DNA of 64,000 nucleotides from Azohydromonas australica DSM 1124 (GCF_000430725.1 NZ_KE387206.1:163516-227515), one strand, 5' to 3'; positions 19,267 to 28,320 are shown, counted from the first letter of the stretch. A program made the numbers and translations. Notes: generated by a model from the sequence alone, not told the origin.

Positions 19267-19866
19267 TTACTTGGCGGCTTCGATGCCGACGGCCTGCACC
19301 TTGATCGCCTCGACCTTGGCGGCCTCAGCCACGAGAGGCTTGTTGGGGTCGATGCCCAGGCCACCGGCCTGCGGGCCGGCGAGCTTGGCCGCGGCCACGG
19401 CCTCGCGCTGCTCGGCGCTCTGGCAGTCGTCCACCAGGCGCTGGCCGACCTTGGTGTCCATCAGCATGGACTTGTTGGCGATCTGCACCATCAGCGTGCG
19501 GCCCTTGACGTCCTCCAGGCGCAGCGCGCCGGTGGAGGAGAGCACCGGCTTCATGGTGAAGGTTTCCTTCTTCCAGGCCACGTCCACGTAGCCGGCGTGC
19601 TTGGGGTTGGGGCTGATGTTCAGGCTCTGGTTGAACTCGCAGGCGTACACGCCCTGGTAGGCGCGCTGCGCGGCGACGAGCTGGGCCTCGTCGGCGTCGG
19701 GCAGCGGGGCCTCGGCCTTGGGCGCGGGCGCGGGCTGCACGGCCTTCTTGGCCACGGCCTTGGCGGCGGCCTTGGGCTTGTGCTCCTCGGCCTGCGCGGC
19801 CGTGATGCTCATCAGGCCGAAGGTGGCAGCGGCGGCCAGTGCCGCCAGGCGAAGGGAAGCGATCAT
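19267..19866 (-). CDS. Secreted protein of unknown function in the TCA block
   Basis: 199 residues with a Sec signal peptide (RLAALAAAATFGLMSITAAQA). An Ala/Lys/Pro-rich linker follows (residues about 25-55), then a compact beta-type domain with two cysteines (YACEFNQS and DDCQS) that could form a disulfide. The order YxCxF, a K-rich beta strand and GALRLEDVKG faintly recalls MliC-type lysozyme inhibitors, but I cannot confirm this. The tail is Ala/Val-rich. The start at 19866 follows AGGAGAC. It lies downstream of the CitE-like lyase gene and in the same direction, 251 bp away. The role is unknown. Confidence 0.7.
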   Translation of the reverse strand: MIASLRLAALAAAATFGLMSITAAQAEEHKPKAAAKAVAKKAVQPAPAPKAEAPLPDADEAQLVAAQRAYQGVYACEFNQSLNISPNPKHAGYVDVAWKKETFTMKPVLSSTGALRLEDVKGRTLMVQIANKSMLMDTKVGQRLVDDCQSAEQREAVAAAKLAGPQAGGLGIDPNKPLVAEAAKVEAIKVQAVGIEAAK

Positions 19867-20117
19867 GAAGTCTCCTGGACGCACCGGTGTGCGCGCGTGG
19901 GGGATGGAAATTTTGAGCCCGCCAACCCCGCGCCAACAGAGCGTGGTTGCGGGCCCGCTACAGATGGGGCCGGGCGTGCCGCGTGCTGTGCACCGGGCCG
20001 CCCGCACCGTGCCCTGCACGGCGAGCCGGGCGCGATTCTGCACCGCGGCCGGCGCGCCGTAGCGTGCGTCCCGAGGACCCCGGGGCCGAACGGGATTTAA
20101 TTCATGCTTGAAGCAAT

Positions 20118-21140
20118 TCAGCGCTCGCCGAACCAGGCCTGCTGCACCTCGGCCGGCAGCTGCGCGCCGCCGCTCCACGAGGTGCGGTGCGCGCGCTCCA
20201 GCACGTGCCAGAAGTAGCGGTAGCTGGCGCGGTCGTGGAGCTGGTCGTGCCCGCCGTGCTGGTGGCGGATGGGCGCCCAGTTCGCGGCCTGCGCGGCGCT
20301 GATGATTTCCACGGCGCGGTCCACCTCGGCGGCCGTGGGCGAGAAGGCATCGACGATCGGGCGGATCTGCGCCGGGTGGATGCTCCACATGCGCGTGTAG
20401 CCGAACTCGCGCCCGGCACGCGTGGCCGCCTCCTCCAGCGCGCGCGTGTGCTTGAACTCCGTCACCACGCAGTGCGAAGGCACCTTGGCGTGGGCGTGGC
20501 AGGCGGCGGCGATCTCCAGCTTGGCGCGCACCACCAGCGGGTGCTCGAACTGGCCCTGCACGCCCATGGCCGAGGCCGGCACGGCGCCGCGGTGCGCGGA
20601 GACGAAGTCCATCAGCCCGAAGGACAGCGACTCGATGCGCGGGTGCGCGGCCAGCGCGAACACCTCGTGCAGCGCGCCGTGCGTCTCCACCAGCGCGTGC
20701 AGCGGGATCTGGCGCGCCAGGCCGGCGCGCGCCGAGGCGGCGTCGATGAAGTCGATGGCGCGCTGCAGCTCGGCCAGGCCGCGGGGCTTGGGAATCATCA
20801 GGTAGGCCAGCCGCGCGCCGCACTTGGACACCAGCAGCTCGGCCACGGCCTCGAACTTCCCGTGCCCCACCTCCGGCACCCGGGCGCCGACGCGGCCGAA
20901 GCGGTTCTCGGCCGAGTTGACCAGCTCGGCGATGTGCAACGCGTGCTCGATCTCGCCGCCCACCGGCGCGCCGTCCTCGCAGTCGAGCGTGATGTCGAAC
21001 ACCGGACCCATCTCCGCCTGCAGCTGCAGGCTCTTGGCCATGCGCGGCTCCACGCCGGCGTAGTGGTCGCACACGGGCAGCGAGGGCGGCAGCTCGCCCT
21101 CTTCGAACAGGGCCTGGCGGGGGTGGATGCGTTCGGTCAC
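20118..21140 (-). CDS. HpcH/HpaI aldolase / citrate lyase beta-type (CitE-like) protein
   Basis: 340-residue TIM-barrel protein of the CitE superfamily, which cleaves or forms acyl-CoA esters such as malyl-CoA or citramalyl-CoA. Metal-binding and catalytic signatures include TLDCEDGAP, ARVPEVGHG, MIPKPRG, HALVETHGAL and SLSFGLMDFVSAHRG. The C-terminal WSIHPAQIRPIVDAFSP is typical of malyl-CoA/beta-methylmalyl-CoA lyase relatives. No citD or citF subunits are present, so it is not part of a citrate lyase complex. It follows mdh in the same direction, but a strong terminator separates the two. The substrate is not determined; a role in C4-CoA metabolism near the TCA genes is inferred. Confidence 0.85.
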   Translation of the reverse strand: MTERIHPRQALFEEGELPPSLPVCDHYAGVEPRMAKSLQLQAEMGPVFDITLDCEDGAPVGGEIEHALHIAELVNSAENRFGRVGARVPEVGHGKFEAVAELLVSKCGARLAYLMIPKPRGLAELQRAIDFIDAASARAGLARQIPLHALVETHGALHEVFALAAHPRIESLSFGLMDFVSAHRGAVPASAMGVQGQFEHPLVVRAKLEIAAACHAHAKVPSHCVVTEFKHTRALEEAATRAGREFGYTRMWSIHPAQIRPIVDAFSPTAAEVDRAVEIISAAQAANWAPIRHQHGGHDQLHDRASYRYFWHVLERAHRTSWSGGAQLPAEVQQAWFGER

Positions 21141-21169
21141 GGCGGCGGTCCTGGATGGGTCCTGAAATG

Positions 21170-21198
21170 AAAAAGGGCCGGTGAACGGTCACCGGCCC
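21170..21198 (-). terminator. Intrinsic terminator after mdh
   Basis: Perfect 10-bp stem GGGCCGGTGA (21175-21184) with TCACCGGCCC (21189-21198) and a 4-base loop. On the minus strand it is followed by TTTTTCATT. It lies between the end of mdh and the start of the CitE-like gene. Confidence 0.85.
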
Positions 21199-21257
21199 CG
21201 GGAAGCGGTCGTCACGCGGCGCGCGGGCCCGCGAGGGGCCCGCCGCGCCAGGCGCGA

Positions 21258-22244
21258 TTACAGCAGGTGCTTGACGCCGTCCTGCTCGCCCTGCAGCTCG
21301 GCCAGGGTCTTGTCGATGCACTCTTGCGAGAAGGCGTCGATCTCCAGGCCTTCGACGATCTTGTACTCGCCGCCTTCGCAGGTGACGGGGTAGCCGAACA
21401 TGACTTCCTTGGGGATGCCGTATTCGCCGTTGGACGGGATGCCCATCGTGACCCACTTGCCGTTGGTGCCCAGGGCCCAGTCGCGCATGTGGTCGATGGC
21501 GGCGCCGGCGGCCGAGGCGGCCGACGACAGGCCGCGGGCGGCGATGATCGCGGCGCCACGCTTGCCGACGGTGGGCAGGAACACTTCACGGTTCCACTGC
21601 TCGTCGTTGATCAGGTCCTTGACGCTCTGGCCTTCGATGGTGGCGAAGCGGTAGTCGGCGTACATCGTGGGCGAGTGGTTGCCCCACACGGCCAGCTTCT
21701 CGATCGAGCCCACGGCCTTGCCGGTCTTGGAGGCGATCTGCGAGGCGGCGCGGTTGTGGTCCAGGCGCAGCATGGCCGTGAAGTTCTTGGCCGGCAGGTC
21801 CGGGGCCGACTTCATGGCGATGTAGGCGTTGGTGTTGGCCGGGTTGCCCACCACCAGCACCTTCACGTTGCGCGAGGCCACGGCGTTCAGCGCCTTGCCC
21901 TGGGCCGTGAAAATCTGCGCGTTGGCGGCCAGCAGGTCGGCACGCTCCATGCCGGGGCCGCGGGGACGGGCGCCGACCAGCAGGGCGTAGTCGGTGTCCT
22001 TGAAGGCGGTCATCGGGTCGCTGTGGGCCTCGATGCCGGCCACCAGCGGGAAGGCGCAGTCTTCGATCTCCATGATCACGCCCTTCAGGGCGTTCTGGGC
22101 CTTCTCGTCCGGGATCTCGAGCAGCTGCAGGATCACGGGCTGGTCCTTGCCCAGCATCTCGCCGGAGGCGATGCGGAACAGCAGGGCGTAACCAATCTGG
22201 CCGGCGGCGCCGGTGACCGCAACGCGGACGGGTGCTTTGCTCAT
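21258..22244 (-). CDS. mdh: Malate dehydrogenase
   Basis: NAD-dependent oxidation of malate to oxaloacetate. 328 residues, the usual length of the betaproteobacterial enzyme. The Rossmann motif is VTGAAGQIGYALLFRI; the substrate Arg region is VGARPRGPGMERADLL; DHNRAASQIA and WGNHSPTMYADYR contain the catalytic Asp/His region. The start at 22244 (MSKAPVRVAVTG) is taken because the upstream in-frame extension is not protein-like. It is divergent from the GntR regulator across 173 bp containing the operator palindrome, about 115 bp before the mdh start. A strong terminator follows. Confidence 0.97.
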   Translation of the reverse strand: MSKAPVRVAVTGAAGQIGYALLFRIASGEMLGKDQPVILQLLEIPDEKAQNALKGVIMEIEDCAFPLVAGIEAHSDPMTAFKDTDYALLVGARPRGPGMERADLLAANAQIFTAQGKALNAVASRNVKVLVVGNPANTNAYIAMKSAPDLPAKNFTAMLRLDHNRAASQIASKTGKAVGSIEKLAVWGNHSPTMYADYRFATIEGQSVKDLINDEQWNREVFLPTVGKRGAAIIAARGLSSAASAAGAAIDHMRDWALGTNGKWVTMGIPSNGEYGIPKEVMFGYPVTCEGGEYKIVEGLEIDAFSQECIDKTLAELQGEQDGVKHLL

Positions 22245-22358
22245 GGAGAGACTCCAAACATGACAGGGAAGTAAAGCGCCCGCGGGGTGTCGGCGGACGC
22301 GCCGGGACGCAAGTGTATCCATCCGCGGGGGGTGCGGCACAGCTGATTTCGATCTTAT

Positions 22359-22372
22359 GTCTTATATAAGAT
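22359..22372. promoter_or_regulatory. Putative GntR operator between mdh and the GntR gene
   Basis: Perfect 12-bp palindrome TCTTATATAAGA (22360-22371) within GTCTTATATAAGAT, with a partial extra half-site ATCTTAT just upstream. The same core lies upstream of acnB. Its position 46 bp before the GntR gene suggests autoregulation as well as mdh control. Confidence 0.7.
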
Positions 22373-22417
22373 ACGTTTAAATGGACTTGGGCCGCCGCTT
22401 GTGCTGCAATCGCGCCC

Positions 22418-23182
22418 ATGCCAAGCGCCGCCCATCCCGTAGAACCCTCCGCTGATGCCGGCGCGGCGCCGGCGTTCAGTCCGCTGTACCAGCAGATCAA
22501 GGCGCTGCTCGTGCGCAGCCTGCAGGGCAGCGAGTGGAAGCCCGGCGAGGCCATCCCCAGCGAGCTGGAACTCGCCGCGCGCTTCAGGGTCAGCCAGGGC
22601 ACGGTGCGCAAGGCCATCGACGAGCTCGCGGCCGAGGGGCTGCTGGTGCGCCGCCAGGGCAAGGGCACCTTCGTGGCCACGCACGCGGAACAGACCGTGC
22701 AGTACCGCTTCCTGCGCCTGACGCCCGACGAGGGCGCCACCGCCCCGGTGGAGCGCCGCGTGCTGGACTGCCGCCGCCTGCGCGCGCCGGCCGAGGTGGC
22801 GCGCGCGCTGGACCTCAAGAGCGGCGAGGCTGCGGTGCTGGTGCGGCGGCTGCTGTCGGCGCAGGGACGCCCCGTGGTGCTGGACGACATCTGGCTGCCC
22901 GGCGCGCTGTTCAAGGGCCTCACGGCCGAGAGGCTCTCGGGCTGGCGCGGGCCGATGTACGAATTGTTCGAGAGCGAGTTCGGCGTGCGCATGATCCGCG
23001 CCGAGGAACAGATCCGAGCCGTGGTGGCCGACGCCGCGACGGCGCAGTTGTTGGCCGTGGAACCCGGCGCGCCGCTGCTCAGCGTGGAGCGGCTGTCGCG
23101 CACCTACGGCGACAAGCCCGTGGAGTTGCGCCGTGGCCTCTATCACACGGCCCAGCACCACTATCGCAACGAGCTGAGTTAG
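22418..23182 (+). CDS. GntR-family (HutC/UTRA type) transcriptional regulator
   Basis: 254-residue regulator. An N-terminal winged helix-turn-helix (SPLYQQIKALLVRSLQG, then PSELELAARFRVSQGTVRKAIDELAAEGLLVRRQGKGTFVA) is followed by a UTRA ligand-binding domain (about 95-245) ending SVERLSRTYGDKPVELRRGLY. It sits between the divergent mdh gene and the downstream sdhCDAB-gltA operon, all TCA-cycle genes. Identical palindromes occur beside it and upstream of acnB. I infer that it regulates TCA genes in response to a small-molecule signal, perhaps a TCA intermediate. The ligand and sign of regulation are unknown. Confidence 0.9.
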   Translation: MPSAAHPVEPSADAGAAPAFSPLYQQIKALLVRSLQGSEWKPGEAIPSELELAARFRVSQGTVRKAIDELAAEGLLVRRQGKGTFVATHAEQTVQYRFLRLTPDEGATAPVERRVLDCRRLRAPAEVARALDLKSGEAAVLVRRLLSAQGRPVVLDDIWLPGALFKGLTAERLSGWRGPMYELFESEFGVRMIRAEEQIRAVVADAATAQLLAVEPGAPLLSVERLSRTYGDKPVELRRGLYHTAQHHYRNELS

Positions 23183-23333
23183 GCGAGCGGTCGAGCGACC
23201 TTAGGCCCTTTGGCTTTCACACCGCTTGCGCAGCAAGTACGTAGTAGGGCTGAAGTGACGCCTTGTTTCAGTGGACTAAAATCAGCGGGTTTATCCGCAC
23301 CCCGGCGATCCAACTTTTAGATAAGGCAGGACC

Positions 23334-23762
23334 ATGGCAGACACGATCAAACAAAGACCCGTCTATCGAAACATCCACATCTCGCAGATCGTTTCCTACC
23401 GTCTGCCGCCCTCGGGCATCGTGTCGATCCTGCACCGCGTCAGCGGCGCGATGATCTTCTTCCTGCTGCCGTTCATCATCTGGATGTTCGACACCAGTGT
23501 CTCTTCGGAAATCTCCTACGAGCGCTTCACCAGTGCCTTCACCGCGGGTGCCGGCATCTTCCCGGGCTGGTTCATCAAGCTCGTGACCCTGGCGCTGATC
23601 TGGGGCTACCTGCATCACTTCTGCGCCGGCGTGCGCCATCTGTGGATGGATGCCACGCACAACACCACCAAGGCCTTCGGCCGCAGCTCCGCGCTGACCG
23701 TGCTGGTCGTCGCCGTCGTGCTGACGCTGCTGCTGGGCGCCAAGCTGTTCGGCGTGTACTGA
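23334..23762 (+). CDS. sdhC: Succinate dehydrogenase cytochrome b556 subunit
   Basis: Membrane anchor of respiratory complex II, which helps bind heme b and ubiquinone. 142 residues with about three membrane helices. The family signature is RPVYRNIHISQIVSYRLPPSG then SILHRVSGAMIFFLLP, and the heme-ligand region is LHHFCAGVRHLWMD. AAGGCAGG precedes the ATG. It is the first gene of sdhCDAB-sdhE-gltA. The 151-bp gap after the GntR gene carries its promoter region; I did not find the TCTTATATAAGA palindrome there. Confidence 0.95.
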   Translation: MADTIKQRPVYRNIHISQIVSYRLPPSGIVSILHRVSGAMIFFLLPFIIWMFDTSVSSEISYERFTSAFTAGAGIFPGWFIKLVTLALIWGYLHHFCAGVRHLWMDATHNTTKAFGRSSALTVLVVAVVLTLLLGAKLFGVY

Positions 23763-23787
23763 TTCCAGCTCCGAGGGGAACCAAGCA

Positions 23788-24150
23788 ATGAACCAGAACT
23801 ACGGATCCAAGCGCCTGGTCGTGGGCGCGCATTACGGTCTGCGCGACTGGCTGAGCCAGCGTGTCACCGCCGCGCTGATGGCGCTGTTCACCATCGCGCT
23901 GCTGGTGCAGGTGCTCATGCCCGGCGAGCTGGGCTATGACCGTTGGGCCGGCATCTTCTCGTCGCAGTGGATGAAGGTGCTGACCTTCATCACCATCATC
24001 TCGCTGGCCTGGCATGCCTGGGTGGGCGTGCGCGACATCTGGATGGACTACGTCAAGCCGGTGGGCACGCGGCTGGTGCTGCAGGTTTTCACGATCGCGT
24101 GGCTGGTCGGCTGTGCGGGTTGGGCGGTCCAGGTGCTGTGGCGCCTTTGA
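23788..24150 (+). CDS. sdhD: Succinate dehydrogenase hydrophobic membrane anchor subunit
   Basis: Second membrane subunit of complex II, 120 residues with three predicted helices. HYGLRDWLSQRVTAALMALF marks the N-terminal quinone-side segment, and HAWVGVRDIWMDYVKP contains the His expected to ligate heme. It starts 25 bp after sdhC with a GAGGGGAA-type ribosome-binding site, and is followed 18 bp later by sdhA. Confidence 0.95.
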   Translation: MNQNYGSKRLVVGAHYGLRDWLSQRVTAALMALFTIALLVQVLMPGELGYDRWAGIFSSQWMKVLTFITIISLAWHAWVGVRDIWMDYVKPVGTRLVLQVFTIAWLVGCAGWAVQVLWRL

Positions 24151-24168
24151 TAAGAACAGGAGTAGCAA

Positions 24169-25962
24169 GTGGCATTGGGATCGATCGCTAAGCGCAAGTT
24201 CGACGTCGTCATCGTCGGTGCCGGTGGTTCCGGCATGCGCGCCTCGCTGCAACTGGCCCGTGCGGGCCTCAACGTTGCCGTGCTGTCCAAGGTGTTCCCC
24301 ACGCGTTCGCACACGGTGGCCGCGCAGGGCGGCATCGGCGCCTCGCTGGGCAACATGAGCGAGGACAACTGGCACTACCACTTCTTCGACACCGTCAAGG
24401 GCTCCGACTGGCTCGGCGACCAGGACGCCATCGAGTTCATGTGCCGCGAAGCGCCGAAGGTCGTGTACGAGCTTGAGCACTTCGGCATGCCCTTCGACCG
24501 CAACCCGGACGGCACCATCTACCAGCGCCCGTTCGGCGGCCACACCGCCAACTACGGCGAGAAGCCCGTGCAGCGCGCCTGCGCCGCGGCGGACCGCACC
24601 GGCCACGCGATGCTGCACACGCTGTACCAGCAGAACGTCAAGGCGCGCACGCAGTTCTTCGTCGAGTGGATGGCGCTGGACCTGATCCGCGACGCCGAGG
24701 GCGACGTGGTGGGCGTGACGGCGCTGGAGATGGAAACCGGCGAGGTGCACATCCTCGAAGGCAAGACCGTGCTGCTGGCCACCGGCGGTGCCGGCCGCAT
24801 CTTCGCCGCCAGCACCAACGCCTTCATCAACACCGGTGACGGCCTGGGCATGGCCGCGCGCGCGGGCATCCCGCTGCAGGACATGGAGTTCTGGCAGTTC
24901 CACCCCACCGGCGTGGCCGGCGCGGGCGTGCTGCTGACCGAGGGCTGCCGCGGCGAGGGCGCCATCCTGCGCAACGTCAACGGCGAGCGCTTCATGGAGC
25001 GCTATGCCCCGACGCTGAAGGACCTGGCGCCGCGCGACTTCGTCTCGCGCTGCATGGACCAGGAGATCAAGGAAGGTCGCGGCTGCGGTCCCAACAAGGA
25101 CTACGTCGTGCTGGACATGACGCACCTTGGCGCCGAGACCATCCTCAAGCGCCTGCCCTCGGTGTTCGAGATCGGCCACAACTTCGCCAACGTCGACATC
25201 ACCAAGGAGCCGATCCCGGTCGTGCCCACCATCCACTACCAGATGGGCGGCATCCCGACCAACATCCACGGCCAGGTGGTGGTCCCGAACAACGGCATCC
25301 CCAACGAGGTCATCAACGGCCTGTACGCGGTGGGCGAGTGCTCCTGCGTGAGCGTGCACGGCGCCAACCGCCTGGGCACCAACTCGCTGCTGGATCTGCT
25401 GGTGTTCGGCAAGGCTGCGGGCAACCACATCGTCGACACGGCACTCAAGACCAAGTCGCACAAGCCGCTGCCGGCCGACGCCGCCGACCGCACCCTGGCG
25501 CGCCTGGCCCGCCTGGAGGCCAGCACCTCCGGCGAGTACGCGCAGGACGTGGCCAACGACATCCGCAAGACCATGCAGCAGCACGCGGGCGTGTTCCGCA
25601 CGCAAAAGAGCATGGACGAGGGCGTCAAGGCGATCAACGAAGTCGCCTCGCGCGTGGGCAGCATCACGCTCAAGGACAAGAGCAAGGTGTTCAACACCGC
25701 GCGCATCGAGGCGCTGGAGGTGGAGAACCTCATCGAGGCCGCGCAGGCCACGATGGTGTCGGCCGCGGCCCGCAAGGAAAGCCGTGGCGCGCACACCGTC
25801 AACGACTACGCGGACAGCCCCGAGTTCGCGAACGGCCGCAACGACCGCGACTGGCTCAAGCACACGCTGTTCTACAGCGAAGGCCGTCGCCTCGAATACA
25901 AGCCGGTCAACATGAAGCCGCTGACGACGGAATCCATTCCGCCGAAGGTCCGTTCGTTCTGA
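24169..25962 (+). CDS. sdhA: Succinate dehydrogenase flavoprotein subunit
   Basis: Catalytic subunit that oxidises succinate to fumarate through covalent FAD. 597 residues. The dinucleotide-binding motif is VVIVGAGGSGMRASLQL. The FAD-linking His is in RSHTVAAQGGIGASLGN. Substrate and active-site segments are FHPTGVAGAGVLLTEGCRGEGA and HYQMGGIPTN, and GANRLGTNSLLDLLVFG is near the C-terminal FAD domain. It starts with GTG at 24169, preceded by CAGGAG, matching the family N-terminus just before KRKFDVVIVG. Confidence 0.97.
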   Translation: MALGSIAKRKFDVVIVGAGGSGMRASLQLARAGLNVAVLSKVFPTRSHTVAAQGGIGASLGNMSEDNWHYHFFDTVKGSDWLGDQDAIEFMCREAPKVVYELEHFGMPFDRNPDGTIYQRPFGGHTANYGEKPVQRACAAADRTGHAMLHTLYQQNVKARTQFFVEWMALDLIRDAEGDVVGVTALEMETGEVHILEGKTVLLATGGAGRIFAASTNAFINTGDGLGMAARAGIPLQDMEFWQFHPTGVAGAGVLLTEGCRGEGAILRNVNGERFMERYAPTLKDLAPRDFVSRCMDQEIKEGRGCGPNKDYVVLDMTHLGAETILKRLPSVFEIGHNFANVDITKEPIPVVPTIHYQMGGIPTNIHGQVVVPNNGIPNEVINGLYAVGECSCVSVHGANRLGTNSLLDLLVFGKAAGNHIVDTALKTKSHKPLPADAADRTLARLARLEASTSGEYAQDVANDIRKTMQQHAGVFRTQKSMDEGVKAINEVASRVGSITLKDKSKVFNTARIEALEVENLIEAAQATMVSAAARKESRGAHTVNDYADSPEFANGRNDRDWLKHTLFYSEGRRLEYKPVNMKPLTTESIPPKVRSF

Positions 25963-25975
25963 GAGAAGTACAGCC

Positions 25976-26680
25976 ATGGCAAAGCGCACCTTCCAGATCT
26001 ACCGCTACGACCCCGACAAGGACGCCCGGCCCTACATGCAGACCCTCGAGGTCGAGCTCGACGGCTCCGAGCGCATGCTGCTGGACGCCCTGGTCAAGCT
26101 CAAGCAGGTCGATCCGTCCCTGAGCTTCCGCCGCTCCTGCCGCGAAGGCGTGTGCGGCTCGGACGCCATGAACATCAACGGCAAGAACGGCCTGGCCTGC
26201 CTGACCAACATGCGTTCGCTGCCCGGCACCGTGGTGCTCAAGCCGCTGCCGGGTCTGCCCGTGGTCCGCGACCTGATCGTGGACATGACGCAGTTCTTCA
26301 AGCAGTACAACTCGATCAAGCCGTACCTCGTCAACGACAACACGCCGCCCGACAAGGAACGGCTGCAGTCGCCCGAGGAGCGCGAGGAGCTCAACGGCCT
26401 GTACGAGTGCATCCTGTGCGCGAGCTGCTCCACGAGCTGCCCGAGCTTCTGGTGGAACCCCGACAAGTTCGTGGGTCCTGCCGGCCTGCTGCAGGCCTAC
26501 CGCTTCATCGCCGACAGCCGCGACCAGGGCACCGCCGAGCGTCTGGACAACCTGGAGGATCCGTACCGGCTCTTCCGTTGCCACACGATCATGAACTGCG
26601 TGGACGTGTGTCCGAAGGGCCTGAATCCTGCTGGCGCGATCAGCAAGATCAAGGAACTGATGGTCCGCCGCGCGGTGTAA
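25976..26680 (+). CDS. sdhB: Succinate dehydrogenase iron-sulfur subunit
   Basis: Carries electrons from FAD to ubiquinone. 234 residues with three clusters: 2Fe-2S in CREGVCGSDAMNINGKNGLAC, 4Fe-4S in CILCASCSTSCPSFWW, and 3Fe-4S in CHTIMNCVDVCPKGLNP. These motifs are complete. It begins 13 bp after sdhA. Confidence 0.97.
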   Translation: MAKRTFQIYRYDPDKDARPYMQTLEVELDGSERMLLDALVKLKQVDPSLSFRRSCREGVCGSDAMNINGKNGLACLTNMRSLPGTVVLKPLPGLPVVRDLIVDMTQFFKQYNSIKPYLVNDNTPPDKERLQSPEEREELNGLYECILCASCSTSCPSFWWNPDKFVGPAGLLQAYRFIADSRDQGTAERLDNLEDPYRLFRCHTIMNCVDVCPKGLNPAGAISKIKELMVRRAV

Positions 26681-26711
26681 GCACCACCGGTCAGCACTCC
26701 GAAAGCCTGCC

Positions 26712-26990
26712 ATGGACAATCTTCTCGATGCCCGTGCACTGAGCAAGCTCAAGTGGCGCTGCCGCCGCGGGCTGCTGGAGAACGACCTGCTGATCGAGCG
26801 CTTCTTCCAGCGTCACGAGGCCACGTTGACCGTGGCGCAGGGAGAGGCGCTGTCCGCGCTCATGGAGCTGTCGGACAACGACCTGCTGGACCTGCTGCTC
26901 CGCCGCAAGGAGCCGCAGGGCGAACTCGATCGTGAGGATGTGCGTGCGCTGCTGGCGCAACTGCGCACGCCGCCGATGCAACCGAATTGA
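26712..26990 (+). CDS. sdhE: SdhE, FAD assembly factor for succinate dehydrogenase
   Basis: 92-residue small helical protein (DUF339) that helps attach FAD to SdhA. The diagnostic RGxxE motif is present in KWRCRRGLLENDLLIERFF. It lies between sdhB and gltA in the same operon, with spacers of 31 and 19 bp, the usual position in betaproteobacteria. Confidence 0.95.
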   Translation: MDNLLDARALSKLKWRCRRGLLENDLLIERFFQRHEATLTVAQGEALSALMELSDNDLLDLLLRRKEPQGELDREDVRALLAQLRTPPMQPN

Positions 26991-27009
26991 CGTGAAAGGG
27001 AACCCCCCG

Positions 27010-28320
27010 ATGAATGCCTCCGACGTGAAAGCCACCCTGTCGTTCTCGGACGGCAGCCCCTCCATGGACCTGCCCATCTACAAGGGCAGCATCGGCCCGG
27101 ATGTGATCGACATCCGCAAGCTGTACGGCCAGACCGGCAAGTTCACCTACGACCCCGGCTTCCTGTCCACCGCCTCCTGCCAGTCCGCGATCACCTACAT
27201 CGACGGCGACAAGGGCGAGCTGCTGTACCGCGGCTACCCCATCGAGCAGCTGGCCACCAACTGCGACTTCCTCGACACCTGCTACCTGCTGCTGTACGGG
27301 GAGCTGCCCAACGAGCAGCAACAGCGCGACTTCCACAAGCTCGTGAACAACCACACGATGGTGAACGAGCAGATGCAGTTCTTCCTGCGTGGCTTCCGTC
27401 GCGATGCGCACCCGATGGCCGTGATGACGGGCCTGGTGGGCGGTCTGTCGGCCTTCTATCACGACAGCACCGACATCAATAACCCGAAGCACCGCGAGAT
27501 CGCGGCGATCCGCCTGATCGCCAAGATGCCCACGCTGGTGGCGATGGCCTACAAGTATTCGATCGGCCAGCCCTACATCTATCCGAAGAACAACCTGTCC
27601 TACGCAGGCAACTTCATGCGGATGATGTTCGCCACGCCGTGCGAGGAGTACGAGCCCAACGACGTGCTGGTGCGCGCGATGGACCGCATCTTCATCCTGC
27701 ACGCCGACCACGAGCAGAACGCCTCCACCTCCACGGTGCGCCTGTGCGGTTCCTCCGGCACCAACCCGTTCGCGGCCATCGCCGCGGGCGTGGCCTGCCT
27801 TTGGGGACCCTCGCACGGCGGCGCCAACGAGGCCTGCCTGAACATGCTGGAAGAGATCCAGCAGATGGGCGGCGTCGAGAAGATCGGCGAGTTCATCAAG
27901 CAGGTGAAGGACAAGACCTCCAGCGTCAAGCTGATGGGCTTTGGCCACCGGGTCTACAAGAACTACGACCCGCGCGCCAAGCTGATGCGCGAAACCTGCC
28001 ACGAGGTGCTCACCGCCCTGGGCCTGGAAAACGACCCGCTGTTCAAGCTGGCCATGGCGCTGGAGAAGATTGCGCTGGAAGACGAGTACTTCGTCTCCCG
28101 CAAGCTGTACCCGAACGTGGACTTCTACTCGGGCATCGTGCAGCGCGCCATCGGCATCCCGGTGAGCCTGTTCACCGCGATCTTCGCCCTGGCCCGCACC
28201 GTGGGCTGGATCGCCCAGCTCAACGAGATGATCGCCGACCCCGAGTACAAGATCGGCCGTCCGCGCCAGCTCTTCGTCGGCGCCGAGCGCCGCGACGTGC
28301 CCCCGCTGGACAAGCGCTGA
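27010..28320 (+). CDS. gltA: Citrate synthase
   Basis: Condenses acetyl-CoA and oxaloacetate to citrate. 436 residues, the length of the large Gram-negative, NADH-sensitive type. Catalytic His residues lie in GPSHGGANEACL and MGFGHRVYKNYDPRA, and the catalytic Asp in VDFYSGIV. The start at 27010 is preceded by AAAGGGAA and gives the expected N-terminus with the ATLSFSDGS segment. It is the last gene of the sdh operon, ended by a strong terminator. Confidence 0.97.
   Translation: MNASDVKATLSFSDGSPSMDLPIYKGSIGPDVIDIRKLYGQTGKFTYDPGFLSTASCQSAITYIDGDKGELLYRGYPIEQLATNCDFLDTCYLLLYGELPNEQQQRDFHKLVNNHTMVNEQMQFFLRGFRRDAHPMAVMTGLVGGLSAFYHDSTDINNPKHREIAAIRLIAKMPTLVAMAYKYSIGQPYIYPKNNLSYAGNFMRMMFATPCEEYEPNDVLVRAMDRIFILHADHEQNASTSTVRLCGSSGTNPFAAIAAGVACLWGPSHGGANEACLNMLEEIQQMGGVEKIGEFIKQVKDKTSSVKLMGFGHRVYKNYDPRAKLMRETCHEVLTALGLENDPLFKLAMALEKIALEDEYFVSRKLYPNVDFYSGIVQRAIGIPVSLFTAIFALARTVGWIAQLNEMIADPEYKIGRPRQLFVGAERRDVPPLDKR

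Noticed and set aside
23314..23325. CTTTTAGATAAG before sdhC as a third GntR operator
   Set aside because: It shares half-site letters with TCTTATATAAGA but has a different centre spacing and overlaps the ribosome-binding region, so I do not call it.
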